A stretch of 64,000 bases of DNA from Chamaelirium japonicum. Lineage: Eukaryota; Streptophyta; Magnoliopsida; Liliales; Melanthiaceae. Positions within the stretch are counted from its first letter, which is position 1; the number at the start of each line of letters is the position of its first letter. The notes under the pieces were generated by a model that saw nothing but the letters and a program-made list of their open reading frames with translations, made no database searches and had not been told where the DNA came from. Below, one piece after another: positions 1 to 9,845 of the stretch. The stretch is from the NCBI GenBank assembly GCA_947650365.1, contig CANTAL010000023.1, forward strand, positions 1,061,501 through 1,125,500, in the 5' to 3' direction. The translations under genes and the position numbers were made by a program.

Positions 1-195
1 AATAAGTCCTGCTCTAGTCCATTATCCACGGGTATAGGTGTGAAGTAAGAAGGAATCTAAATTCCAAAACTGCACTTCTGTCTTCGTTTATCTCTCCGTT
101 CTCTTCTCTCTTCTTCTCTCTCTTCTGTGTAGTTTTGGAATTTAGATTCCTTCTTACTTCACACCTATACCAGTGGCAAATGGACCGGAGTAAGA
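1..195. repeat. Foldback unit: ~70-bp inverted arms around a CT-rich loop
   Basis: The motif at 1-75 is followed, after about 50 bp of CTCT-rich sequence, by its reverse complement at about 125-195. A transcript could therefore fold into a long hairpin. The same arrangement with a closely similar loop recurs at about 61115-61310, 61475-61665 and 62215-62415, so it is a recurring unit and not a chance pairing. Confidence 0.65.
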
Positions 196-1834
196 CTTCT
201 ACTATTTTCTCTCTTAGTTTATCTCTTTGTTATCTTCTCTCTTCTTCTCTCTCTTCTGTCTTCATTTCTCTCTTAATAAAATATTTATATTATCTAATTA
301 AATTATTTAGGTAGAAGAGAGAAGAGAACAGAGAGTTAAACCAAGAGAGAAGGGGAGAAGAAGTCATGCTCTAGTCCATTGGCAATGGGTATAGGTATGA
401 AGTAAGAAGGAATCTAAATTCCAAAACTCCACAGACAAGGGAAAATAAGAGAGAAGAGAACAGAGAAGAAAGAGAAGAATAGAGAAGAGAACGTAGAGAT
501 AAACGAAAAGAGAAGAGAGAAAAATACCGACTCCAGTCCATTGGCCACGATTATAAATGTAAAGTAAAAGGGAATCTAAATTTCAAAACTCCACAAAAGA
601 TAGAGAAGATAAGGACAGACTTCTATTTAATTATTAAAACTAGAAAGATTTATAATATTTTATTTAGGTTCCTTTCTCTCTTCTAACAACACGTTATCAG
701 CTTGAACATGTCGAGTCCAACCGACTAGTCACAAGAAAATAGAGAGAGAAATAAAGAAAGAAGAGAGAGAAAAAAGAGAAAAGAATGGAGAGATAAACAA
801 AGAGAGAAGAAATAAAAAGTCCTGATCCAGTCCATTCGCCACGGGTATAGGTGTGAAGTAAGAAGGAATCTAAATTCTAAAACTCTACTTATCAATATTT
901 ATACGACCCCTTTAGGGTGCGGCACGTGTGACGGTTCTCTCTTTCTTTCATCTCACAACATTTTATTAGTACGAATATATCATGCCCGGCAGACCAGTCA
1001 AAAGAAAACGGAGAGAGAAACGAAGACATAAAAGAGAGAAGAAGAAAGAAGAAGACGGAGAGATAAACGAAGAAAGAAAAAGTCCTGCCCAAGTCTATTG
1101 ACCACGGATATAGGTGTGAAGTAAGAAGGAATCTAAATTTAAAAACTTCATAGAAAAGACAGAAGAAGAGAAAAGAGAATGGAGAGATAAATGAAATAAG
1201 AAGAGAGAAGAAGTCCTGCTCCAAGTTATTGGCTATGGGTATAGGTGTGAAGTAAGAAAGAATCTAAATTCCAAAACTTCACTTTTGTCTTTGTTTCTCA
1301 ATCCGTTTTCTTACGACTGGTCAGTTGGACTCAACATATTCGTGCTGATAACGTGTTGTGAGATGAGAGAAAGAAAGACCCATCAAACGTGCCCCACCCT
1401 AAAGGGGTCATAAATTATTTATTATTTATAGGGTAAGCATACTTTAGGCCTAAGCAATCTATGGTAAACCCTAATTCGTGGGAAAAGAAAGAAGAGAATG
1501 GCGAGAGTAAATTATATTATTGAGAAGTGAAGTTTTGGAATTTAGATTACTTCTTACTTCAAACATAAACCCGTAGTTAATGGACTGGAGCAGGACTTCT
1601 TCTTTCTTCTGTCTTCGTTTATCTCTCCGTTCTCTTCTCTCTTATTCTCTCTTCTGACTTTGTTTCTCTCTCCATTTTCTTGTAACTAGTCAGCTGGGCT
1701 CGACATGTTCCTGCTGATAACGTATTGTGAGATGGGAGAATAAGAAAGCCGTCAAATATGCCCCACCCTAAAGGGGTCGTATAAATATTAAGAAGTTGAG
1801 TTTTGGAATTTAGATTCCTTCTTACTTCACACCC
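1..1834. repeat. Left flank: inverted and tandem cluster of a ~75-bp motif
   Basis: This is the host DNA left of the insertions. A ~75-bp motif runs from AAGTCCTGCTCCAGTCC through GGTATAGGTGTGAAGTAAG to CTAAATTCCAAAACTCCAC. It occurs forward near 1-75, 357-432, 525-590, 817-890, 1079-1150 and 1208-1275, and reversed near 125-195, 1505-1595 and 1795-1834. The units are joined by 50-60 bp of GA-rich (or CT-rich) sequence. A second motif around ACACGTTATCAGCACGA lies near 685, 955, 1335 and 1700. The short ORFs here are low-complexity and have no recognisable domain. I do not recognise the family. It may be the remains of LTRs or of a foldback element. Confidence 0.75.
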
Positions 1835-1839
1835 ATACC
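1835..1839. other. TSD ATACC of the outer LTR element (left copy)
   Basis: ATACC sits directly before the 5' LTR and again at 57870-57874 directly after the 3' LTR. It falls inside the motif of the flanking repeat, whose uninterrupted form reads CCTATACCCGTGG, so the insertion cut one repeat unit in two. Confidence 0.8.
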
Positions 1840-3014
1840 AGTTGAGCGTCCATTTGGTGCGAATTATCCTTTCTTTTTCATGCACATAGCGTCACTTTGC
1901 TACGTAAAACTTTCATAATGCACGTAAACTACATAAGTTTCTTTACACCACGATATAGTAGACTCTCATACGAACCCAACGGCATATTGGTTCACTCTCA
2001 TACATTGCATGCATGAAAGATACAGGGCCCGATAGTCCAAATTATCCTTTTTATCGATAATCGTGTTTAAACCTGACAAGCGCCATTTCATGTGTTTCTT
2101 TTAGGAAATTGATCTGGTTATCGATGCAGTCACCTCAAGAGCGCTATGACCAAGCCGTGGATATTCTCGCAGCAATCCGATGGAGGCTGTACAGCCCATT
2201 TGGAGGCCTGTCTGAATAACAACGTTGGAAAACGGATAACTATGATGATTCTGATGAGAAAAGACTTCAATAAGCCGATCGATGCAATGCATGATACAAA
2301 CTGGAGGAGGACTACAGACATACAAATAGGCGATGATGGGTTTGATGATGGATTCGGATTACGATGACCAAAGCCTGCTCAAGTTTCCCGCATGATCCCA
2401 TTGTGCTTGAACCCAGTTGTACCTATTCCAATCCTAGGCAAACAAACCCAAACCCAACTCCGTATCTAACTCGTCCATGCAACTCAGACCAATACCCAGC
2501 CCAGTTCTATCTCATCAAATCATAGCCGTTCGATCCACGATACCCATGCATGCAGGCCCTTAAAACCGGATCTCATCAGAGCTCCATCTCTCTAACACCT
2601 TGATCACTTGGAAACCATCACAGCCTTCCATGCATCATTCCCTAACACCCAGCCATCCTTTGGAACCCGACCCATTAATATTGCACCCAACTCTCTCCTC
2701 TTTTTCCTTAGGAAACCCAACCTGAGTGCAGCCCTTACCAACCCATTAATCACGCCGTCCGGAGTCCAAATCACAGCCGCCCGTTCCATATAGCCGTCCG
2801 ATGCATTACCCATGCATGCAGCCCGAGTACCCAGCGATCCACTCTCTCTCTCTTCCGTTCTTTCTCTACGTTCTCTCTTTAAAACCCATGTAACCAAACC
2901 AAACCGCCCGACCCTTACTCTCAGCCCAATCACAACTGTCCGTCCGACCCAATCACGCCCGTCCCTTCCGTGCATGCAGCCCTGCACCCGATCCCACCGT
3001 TCCATGCATGCAGA

Positions 3015-3029
3015 CCCCCCCCCCCCCCC
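3015..3029 (+). repeat. Poly-C tract in the LTR
   Basis: A run of 15 C. The same place in the 3' LTR (around 55909-55916) has 8 C, so the tract has changed length since insertion, or was miscalled in sequencing. Confidence 0.85.
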
Positions 3030-4064
3030 GTTCCGATCGTCTCTCTCTATCTCTTCCCTTAACCCGATCAGCCGCTGCCCCTGATTTTCTCTCTGCCTCC
3101 TTGATTCTCTCTCTAGCCCGATCTCCTTCCCATATCCGAGCCGTCCGCACATCCCACCGAACAGCTCACTCTATTCTTTCCTTTATCTCTCTACAGCTAA
3201 AACCCCAGCCCGACTTCCTCTCTCTAAAACTGAATCCCAACCGCCCAAGCCCATCAAAACCGTCCAAACCCAGTGCCTAGATTCTCTCTTTCCTTAACCA
3301 GCCATCTGATCTTTTCTCTCTCTAGATCTCTTTCCATATCTCTCTATCTCTCTCTAACCGAGATCCCACCATCCCAACCGCTCAGTTTCTCTCTCTAAAC
3401 TTCATCAACAGCCAGCCATGCATTCCCTTTATCTCTTTCTAAAACCGCTCCTATTCCATCACGAACGTCCCTCCAACCGAACTTATCTCTCTCCCTTCCT
3501 TATCCACAGCACATGCAGTCGTTTCTCTCTCTAGATTCCGATCTCTCTTTCCATTTCTTTCTCTCCCCAGGATTCTCTCATCCGATCCCACTCCAATTAC
3601 CCAGGTCGCGGACATCTTTCTCTCGTATCCAGCCTGTGTGCAAGATCCCATCCCATCGATCCCATATATCTCATGCGATGCATCCGATCCTCTCTCTAAC
3701 TTCTTCCCATATCCGAGCCATGCATATCAGCTTCCCCATCCGAAACTCTCTCTCACAAACTAATGCACGTCTCTCTAAAACCGAGCCAACCTGGTCCCTT
3801 TATAAAAAGACATCCCTTCTAAACCCAAAGGGGGGGCTGCCATCCACCACTTAGGCCTGTCTTTCACCTTAGCTTTCTATCATCTTCCACATCCACAGGC
3901 CATCACCACCGTACACCACCCATCTACCACTTAGGAACGATCCGAAAACCCTCTCCCACGACCAGACCTTTGCTATCCATCACTAAAACCCTAAGCCTCC
4001 ACATCCCATCGCCATCATCCGTCATTCGTCCATCCGAGCCATCATCGCGCCATCATCGAGGCTA

Positions 4065-4069
4065 CGACG
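4065..4069. other. TSD CGACG of element E1 (left copy)
   Basis: CGACG precedes E1 here and follows it at 17342-17346. The uninterrupted target is visible in the sister LTR near 56950 (GCTACGACGTGATC), which fixes the insertion point exactly. Confidence 0.9.
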
Positions 4070-4475
4070 TGTGGGGGAAAATCTTCGTGCCGACCCGAAG
4101 ACCTCGCCTCACCAGTCAATTGGAGTTGGAGTTACCTCTTTCGATATGTAAACAGAGAGGCAATCAGAGAGAGGATTTGACACAAAAGATGTGATCTCGG
4201 AGTTCAGCCGAAGCCTACGTCTCCGTGCTATAGGGAGCAACCCGAATTCACTAACACTTCACTTGAAGTGACCTCGACAGGCCGAGTGTCACTGAAATCT
4301 CTTTGACCTCTTCAAGGACAAGAAGAAGAAGATCAAAGAGTTAGAAATTTCTGGGTTCTGGTTTCTGAAATAGATATCAACTGATGGCACTGATCTATTA
4401 TCAGAGCTTTGGTTTTGGTTCTGGAATTTCGGGTTTCGGATCTGAGTTTCGATCCATTTACATTCGAAGGCTCTG

Positions 4476-4485
4476 CTATTTATAG
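4476..4485 (-). promoter_or_regulatory. LTR TATA box CTATAAATAG (E1 3' LTR)
   Basis: Minus-strand CTATAAATAG lies downstream of the 43-bp repeats, as expected for the core promoter at the U3/R border. The same decamer occurs in the other LTRs at 16816-16825, 31168-31177 and 53435-53444. Confidence 0.7.
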
Positions 4486-4594
4486 ACTTTCCTGGTGGCA
4501 AATGGCGGTTTCTGCTGCAGTATCTGGGGATCCTTCAGGTAAAACTGGTGGGCCCCGTTACTGTCTTCTGGGGGATTCAACAGATTCTTGGTCC

Positions 4595-5020
4595 CACCAG
4601 GCAGGGCCGGTGGGTTCCGCGGTAGCCCTCGTGGACCCACCAGGCAAGGCCGGTGGGTCCTGCGGTAGTCCTCGTGGACCCACCAGGCAGGGCCGGTGGG
4701 TCCTGCGGTAGTCCTCGTGGACCCACCAGGCAGGGCCGGTGGGTCCTGTGGTAGTCCTCGTGGGCCCACCAGGCAGGGCCGGTGGGTCCTGTGGTAGCCC
4801 TCGTGGGCCTACCAGGCAGGGCCGGTGGGTCCTGTGGTAGTCCTCGTGGGCCCACCAGGCAGGGCCGGTGGGTCCTGTGGTAGCCCTCGTGGGCCCACCA
4901 GGCAGGGCCGGTGGGTCCTGTGGTAGTCCTCGTGGGCCCACCAGGCAGGGCCGGTGGGTCTTGTGGTAGTCCTCGTGGGCCCACCAGGCAGGGTCGGTGG
5001 GTCCCGCGGTAGTTGGTAAT
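4595..5020 (-). repeat. 43-bp minisatellite in E1 3' LTR, about 10 copies
   Basis: Each unit contains GGTGGGTCC and, separately, CCCACCAGGCAGGGCCGG, so CCCACC and GGTGGG arms can pair within a unit. CACCAGGCA recurs every 43 bp from about 4598 to 4983. It lies upstream of the TATA box, the usual place for U3 enhancer repeats; that role is inference. Confidence 0.9.
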
Positions 5021-5044
5021 CTTCTGCCAAAATTTGCACCCACA

Positions 5045-5061
5045 GTTATCCCCTCCAAGTT
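5045..5061 (-). other. E1 polypurine tract
   Basis: Minus-strand CTTGGAGGGGATAAC lies directly before the 3' LTR start TGTGGGTGC. The homologous tract in the dimeric element is at 53043-53056. Confidence 0.75.
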
Positions 5062-5156
5062 AGCTAGAGTTCGTTCTGGCTGGCTTGGATTTGGTGCAAA
5101 AAACAGCAACCCCCTGTCGAAGAAGGCACAAAGAAGCTTGCCGAGTGTTAACACAA

Positions 5157-5365
5157 AAAAGATTGATCGGTCAGTTTTGACCGATCGGTCAATTTTGACC
5201 GATCGGTCAGATTTGACCGATCGGTCAGATTTGACCGATCGGTCAGATTTGATCGATCGGTCAAATTTGATCGATCGGTCAGATTTGACCGAACGGTCAA
5301 ATTTGACCGAACGGTCAATTTTGATCGATCGGTCAGATTTGACCGAACGGTCAGTTTCAACCGGT
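5157..5365. repeat. 18-bp palindromic minisatellite, about 11 copies
   Basis: The unit is TTGACCGATCGGTCAGAT and variants, with the 16-bp palindrome TTGACCGATCGGTCAA as core. This is the tier nearest the 3' LTR. Apparent ORFs reading DRSNLTDRS on either strand are products of the repeat. Confidence 0.88.
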
Positions 5366-5720
5366 CAAGGATTATGTGATCGGTCAAAAAACATGGTTTT
5401 TTGACCGATCCAGTGGAATTTTGACCGATCGGTTGATTTTGACCGATCGGTCAATTTTGACCGATCGGTCAAATTTGACCGATCGGTTAAATTTGACCGA
5501 ACGGTCAATTTCAACCGGTCAAGGATTGTGTGATCGGTCAAAAAACATGGTTTTTTGACCGATCCAGTGGAATTTTGACCGATCGGTTGATTTTGACCGA
5601 TCGGTCAATTTTGACCGATCGGTCAAATTTGACCGATCGGTTAAATTTGACCGAACGGTCAATTTCAACCGGTCAAGGATTGTGTGATCGGTCAAAAAAC
5701 ATGCTTTTTTGACCGATCCA
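5366..5720. repeat. 154-bp tandem repeat, about 2.3 copies
   Basis: GTGATCGGTCAAAAAACATG recurs at 5376, 5530 and 5684 (period 154). Each unit is itself made of the 18-bp palindromic module plus a CAAAAAACATGGTTTTTTG segment, so it is a higher-order repeat of the neighbouring array. Confidence 0.88.
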
Positions 5721-6625
5721 GTGGAAAATTGACCGATCGGTTGATTTTGACCGAACGGTCAAGTTTGACCGTTCGGCTAAAATCAGCCGGTCAAGGTTTG
5801 GGTGATCGGCAAAAAACCTCAGTTTTTCGCCTGATCCAGTAGAAAATTGACCGATCGGTTGATTTTGACCGAACGGTCAAGTTTGACCGTTCGGCTAAAA
5901 TCAGCCGGTCAAGGTTTGGGTGATCGGCAAAAAACCTCAGTTTTTCGCCTGATCCAGTGGAAAATTGACCGATCGGTTGATTTTAACCGAACGGTCAAGT
6001 TTGAGCGTTTGGCTAAAATCAGCCGGTCAAGGTTTGGGTGATCGACAAAAAACCTCAGTTTTTCGCCTGATCCAGTGGAAAATTGACCGATCGGTTGATT
6101 TTAAACCGAACGGTCACGTTTGACCGTTCGGCTAAAATCAGCCGGTCAGGGTTTGGGTGATCGGCAAAAAACCTCAGTTTTTGGCCAGATCCAGTGGAAA
6201 ATTGACCGATCGGTTGATTTTGAGCGAACGGTCAAGTTTGACCGTTCGGCTAAAATCAGTCGGTCAAGGTTTGGGTGATCGGCAAAAAACCTCAGTTTTT
6301 CGCCTGATCCAATGGAAAATTGACCGATCGGTTGATTTTGACCGAACGGTCAAGTTTGACCGTTCGGCTAAAATCAGCCGGTCAAGGTTTGGGTGATCGG
6401 CAAAAAACCTCAGTTTTTCGCCTGATCCAGTAGAAAATCGACCGATCGGTTGATTTTGACTGAACGGTCAAGTTTGACCGTTCGGCTAAAATCAGCCAGT
6501 CAAGGTTTGGGTGATCGGCAAAAAACCTCAGTTTTTCGCCTGATCCAGTAGAAAATCGACCGATCGGTTGATTTTGACCGAACGGTCAAGTTTGACCGTT
6601 CGGCTAAAATCAGCCGATCAAGGTT
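5721..6625. repeat. 118-bp tandem repeat, about 8 copies
   Basis: The GTGGAAAATTGACCG type of start recurs at 5721, 5839, 5957, 6075, 6194, 6312, 6430 and 6548 (period 118-119). It shares modules with the 154-bp repeat (CCGATCGGTTGATTTTGACC; AAAAAACCTCAGTTTTT). It lies between the antisense-gene promoter and the 3' LTR. The dimeric element has a 119-bp array in the same position. Confidence 0.9.
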
Positions 6626-6880
6626 AAAGTCTTGAACCTGTACTTTTGAGGAAGTTGCATAGCTAGTTCTTCTCCTTTGTTCTTTGGCAGTCTTGAATAT
6701 TGATAGAGTTTGATTTTTTCTGCTATGAATCTTCAGTTTGCTTGAATGTAACTTTGAACCGGCGGTCCGGTTCACTCGGACCGGTGGTTTGCTTGGTCTG
6801 GTGGTTTGAGTGGACCGGTGGTCTGACGCTTCGTCTGGCCCCGACTGTTCGTCTGGTTTTGCGCTTGCTACGGATGGATG
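6626..6880. other. Spacer between 118-bp array and antisense promoter
   Basis: This stretch has several short GGTCCGGT/ACCGG-like motifs (6760-6840) that are also present in copies A and B (41140-41240 and 51120-51230). I see no ORF shared between the copies and no other feature. Confidence 0.5.
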
Positions 6881-6881
6881 C

Positions 6882-6990
6882 CACGTGTACCTACAAAAAC
6901 ACGCGATTTGATATGGTGAAGACACGTGTCTTCTCGATTTGCGCACTTGTTTTACCCAGGGTATATAAGTTTTTCCTGCTGCCATTTTTC
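6882..6990 (+). promoter_or_regulatory. Putative promoter of E1 antisense gene (G-boxes and TATA)
   Basis: CACGTG occurs at 6882-6887 and 6923-6928. A third site, intact in copies A and B, reads CACGCG here (about 6899-6904). TATATAAG lies at 6962-6969, about 100 bp before the ATG at 7071. CACGTG is the G-box core bound by plant bZIP and bHLH factors. The arrangement suggests independent transcription of the antisense gene, against the LTR transcript; this is inferred from sequence alone. Confidence 0.55.
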
Positions 6991-7070
6991 GCCTCACGCT
7001 CTCAGAATTTTTCGAAGTCCAGATACTTTTCTTCCCATCTCTCGTTCTTTATCTCCCTTCGATTGGTCAA

Positions 7071-9845
7071 ATGGCCTCTTCGGGTAGTTCGAAGAAGAGT
7101 GCGGTTCCTTCCAAGAGGAAGGGCAAGGAAGTTGTCGAGGTTTCTTCTGCTCCGAAGGGCCGAGGCAAAGGCAGGGCTGAATTGATCGAGCTTGGCCAAC
7201 TGGGCAAGAGGCACCAAGGAGTGGGATTCGCTACTGCACCGTCAAGGCCAGAGCAAATTCCCAAGGCCAAGTTTGTCCTCTGCCCGCAGATACCTTTGGC
7301 GGCGGAGCCTGAGTTTGGGTACAACATCGGCAGTAAACTTACAGATGCAAAGAGGGAGAAGCTACATGAGTTGCTGTCATTCTTCACAGAGGGAAAGGCT
7401 CGACCAGCGCTTCCGGGTGTTTTATCTGCTTTTGGCGTTGATAGGCGGACAGTCTTTGTCTCGTGGGCGAGCAAAGAGCAAGTGATGGGAACTATCGTCA
7501 CGATCGGCCAGCTCAACTGTGGACTGTGCCTTCCACTGCCTCCTTTCGCCGCGAGGCTGCTGAACGTCTCCGGTCTCTGTCCCGGGCAGGTAACTAGGAA
7601 CTCCTGGAGGATCATCTACGCCTTCTGCCGCGTAGAGTCGGACTTCCAGGAGGAGTTGAGGGAATGCTGCTCCAGCCTCCCTGAAGGTGAAGAAGCCCGA
7701 ATCGAACTGGGGTATTTCTTCTACCACTACCGATGGGCTTGGAGGAAGGACAGCCCGTTCTACTACCTGACAGGTGTCACTGCCCTCCGCCCAATTTTTG
7801 ACACCATTGGCTCCGACAAGCTTTATACAGATTGGCCACTGTCGGTGTCCGGTGCGTGGACTCCTCTGTCAGTACCGGAGGTTCCTCGATACAAGGTGCA
7901 CAAGGAGACCGACATGTACTGCACAGGAGGAGCTCTCTCTTGGCCTCTGGAGCGAGTAGGGGCCCTCGACAACCTCTTTTTGGAGCTAACCTGCGGAACT
8001 CGATCTTGGAAGCAATTTTCGAATTGCCCGGTTCGACATGGCAAAGCCAACCTTCTCCATCGATCGAAGCTTCGCTACGAAGACAATGAGGTCATTTACT
8101 CAGATTACGAGGAAGACCCTCAATCTGGAAAAATTGTTAGAAGGCTTCGATTTGAGAAGAAGTCTTATGGAGCCAGGCGTGCACTTCCCTCAGAGGAGAA
8201 ATTGGTGATACCTCGCCAAGTCCCAGTAAAGAAGAAGAGGAAGATCCTCATTAAGCAGGAGGAGGATGAGAAGAAAAAGATTGAGGAAGATGAAGAGGAA
8301 ATAGAGAGGGAGGAGGAAGGCGGAGAGGAGGAGGATGAGGGCACTGGCAGCGACGGGGAAGATGGAGAGGATGATGATGATGATGATGGGGGTGGTGAGG
8401 AAGAGATTCCTCCCACCCCCACTGATGGTGGTCAAGGACATGGGGGTGGCGAGGAAGAAATTCCTCCCACCCCCACTGGTGATGCTGACGAGGAATCGCA
8501 GCCTATCCTCATAGACGAGGGTAAGGCTCGAAAGATGGAGGGAGTTATGGACGCCACGGGCGATGGTCCTAAGGTGATTCTGACTTATGACTTCGAGGAT
8601 TTGAAAAAGAACCCGTTGCGCTTCAAGATCAGGATATCGGGGAGTGGTGGGGTTGGAAGCAACCCTACACCCCTCGATCAGATACCTCCCGAGGTTCCCC
8701 GCCTGGAGGGGGCAACTACAAGTGGGGGTGTGGAGGTTGAACAACCCCCACCCCCCTCACGATCTCTGGCTGAAGAGGTAGCTGCCATGGTGGCAGGGCT
8801 CGACCATTCGAGCGGGCATGAGGACGAAGGGGGAGCTTCACCTCCTCGAGACGTTCCCTCTCCTGCTCACTTGGAGAGAGGAAGTCGGGTTGGTGAAGCT
8901 ACTCCTCAACCCTTGCCAGAGCCAACCCCCATCAAGGAGAAATCGACCCCCAAGGGTAAGGGCTCCGACCGTGGAAAGGGAAAGGCTCCTCAGGTCGAGG
9001 CTTCAGGTACCTGTACTGACTTGCCTTGATTGACTTGCCGTTGAAGCTCGAAAATATTCTAAATTTGAGCTTTTGTGTTGATTGCAGGTACGCCTGTTGG
9101 TTCGACTCCAAAGATAAAGAGCTTGGGTGATGTTGACATCAACCACCCGACCAGCGTGATCAGAAAGCTTTGCAATATTCCTGAAGCTACTTTTGAAGAA
9201 GCCTTTGATCGGCTAGATGTAGTGGTATGTGTATCTTCTTGATCGAATATTTGAGTTGTGTCTTTGAAATAATTCTAACTCTCTATCCATCTGCAGAGCT
9301 CAGCAGTTTTGAGAATCACAAGCTCTCTTTCTAGGAAGGCAGGAGAACGGGAGGCCGCATCTGAGGTGTCCTGTTTGACAGCCGAACTGAAGGCTGTGAG
9401 CACGGAGAGAAATGGGCTGAGAGAGCTCCTGACTTCGAAGAAAACCTCTCTCAAAGCCAAGATTGAGGATCTTCGCAAGGGAAAGCTGGAGATCAAGGGG
9501 CTACAGGATCGTTGTGAGGCACAGAGTCACGAGCTTGAATCCTTGAAGAATCAACTCTCCAAGGTTGAGGACGTGTCCTGCGGCCGAACTAACGAGATCA
9601 AGGAGCTGAAAGCACAACTTGCTGCTCAACATGCTGCTTTCACTGCCCGGGAGGAGACTTCCAAGAAGGCATTGGAGCATGCATTATCTGAATGCAAGAG
9701 TTACAAGAAAACGGCCGAGAAAGCAGCAGAGGCACTCAGGGTACATGTCAGCAGTGTCAGATCTTCTAAAGCTTCGGTTGCGAGCAAGCCTCGTGGCGAA
9801 TCTGAAGGAGAGAAGTCGCGAGCTCAAAGCGTAGCCAAGCCCTGA
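7071..9845 (+). CDS. E1 antisense gene, 3 exons: putative gypsy-type transposon protein (Transposase_28-like)
   Basis: Inferred exons are 7071-9006, 9088-9224 and 9297-9845, joined by GT-AG introns of 81 and 72 bp. The spliced frame is open for 873 codons. It starts MASSGSSKK, the start shared with copies A and B. Residues about 30-330 look like the plant 'putative gypsy type transposon' domain (PF04195-like), recognised from its style and not searched. Then come a KKKRK motif near residue 386 (possible nuclear signal), a long Glu/Asp tract (about 393-450), repeated EEIPPTPT motifs, and a heptad-like coiled coil in exon 3. The gene faces pol tail to tail. Function is unknown; antisense ORFs of this kind are typical of Tat/Retand elements. 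Splice sites are predicted by comparing the copies. Confidence 0.8.

Larger units (their letters stand above)
1840..4069 (+). repeat. Outer element 5' LTR, first part
   Basis: It is collinear with 21663-22196 joined to 55267-56955 of the 3' LTR. The right-hand end is the E1 insertion point, and the LTR resumes at 17347. The sequence from about 2800 to 3900 is rich in CTCTCT. The small ORFs in it are conserved between LTRs only because the DNA is, and they show no protein domain. Confidence 0.88.
4070..5044 (-). repeat. E1 3' LTR (975 bp)
   Basis: On the minus strand it starts TGTGGGTGC and ends CCCCCACA. It contains about ten 43-bp repeats in its U3 part and a TATA box at 4476-4485. It is 43 bp longer than the 5' LTR because of one extra repeat unit. 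Long open frames across the repeats on both strands exist only because 43-bp units without stops are tandemly copied. Confidence 0.93.

Noticed and set aside
2604..3152. 182-codon Arg/Glu-rich ORF on the minus strand of the outer LTR, with neighbours at 3008-3854 and 55496-57032
   Set aside because: Lies in CT-rich LTR sequence; the matching ORF in the other LTR is cut differently and shows no domain.
4476..5154. Long Pro/Gly-rich ORFs (PRGLPQDPPALPG repeats), also at 16816-17468, 30626-31247 and 52952-53514
   Set aside because: They are readings of the 43-bp LTR minisatellite. Several frames on both strands are open because a unit without stops is copied; copy number differs between the two LTRs of one element.
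4997..6396. ORFs with DRSNLTDRS-type repeats on both strands (also 52367-52728)
   Set aside because: Products of the palindromic 18-bp and 118/119-bp arrays; no start context, no domain, not conserved between copies.
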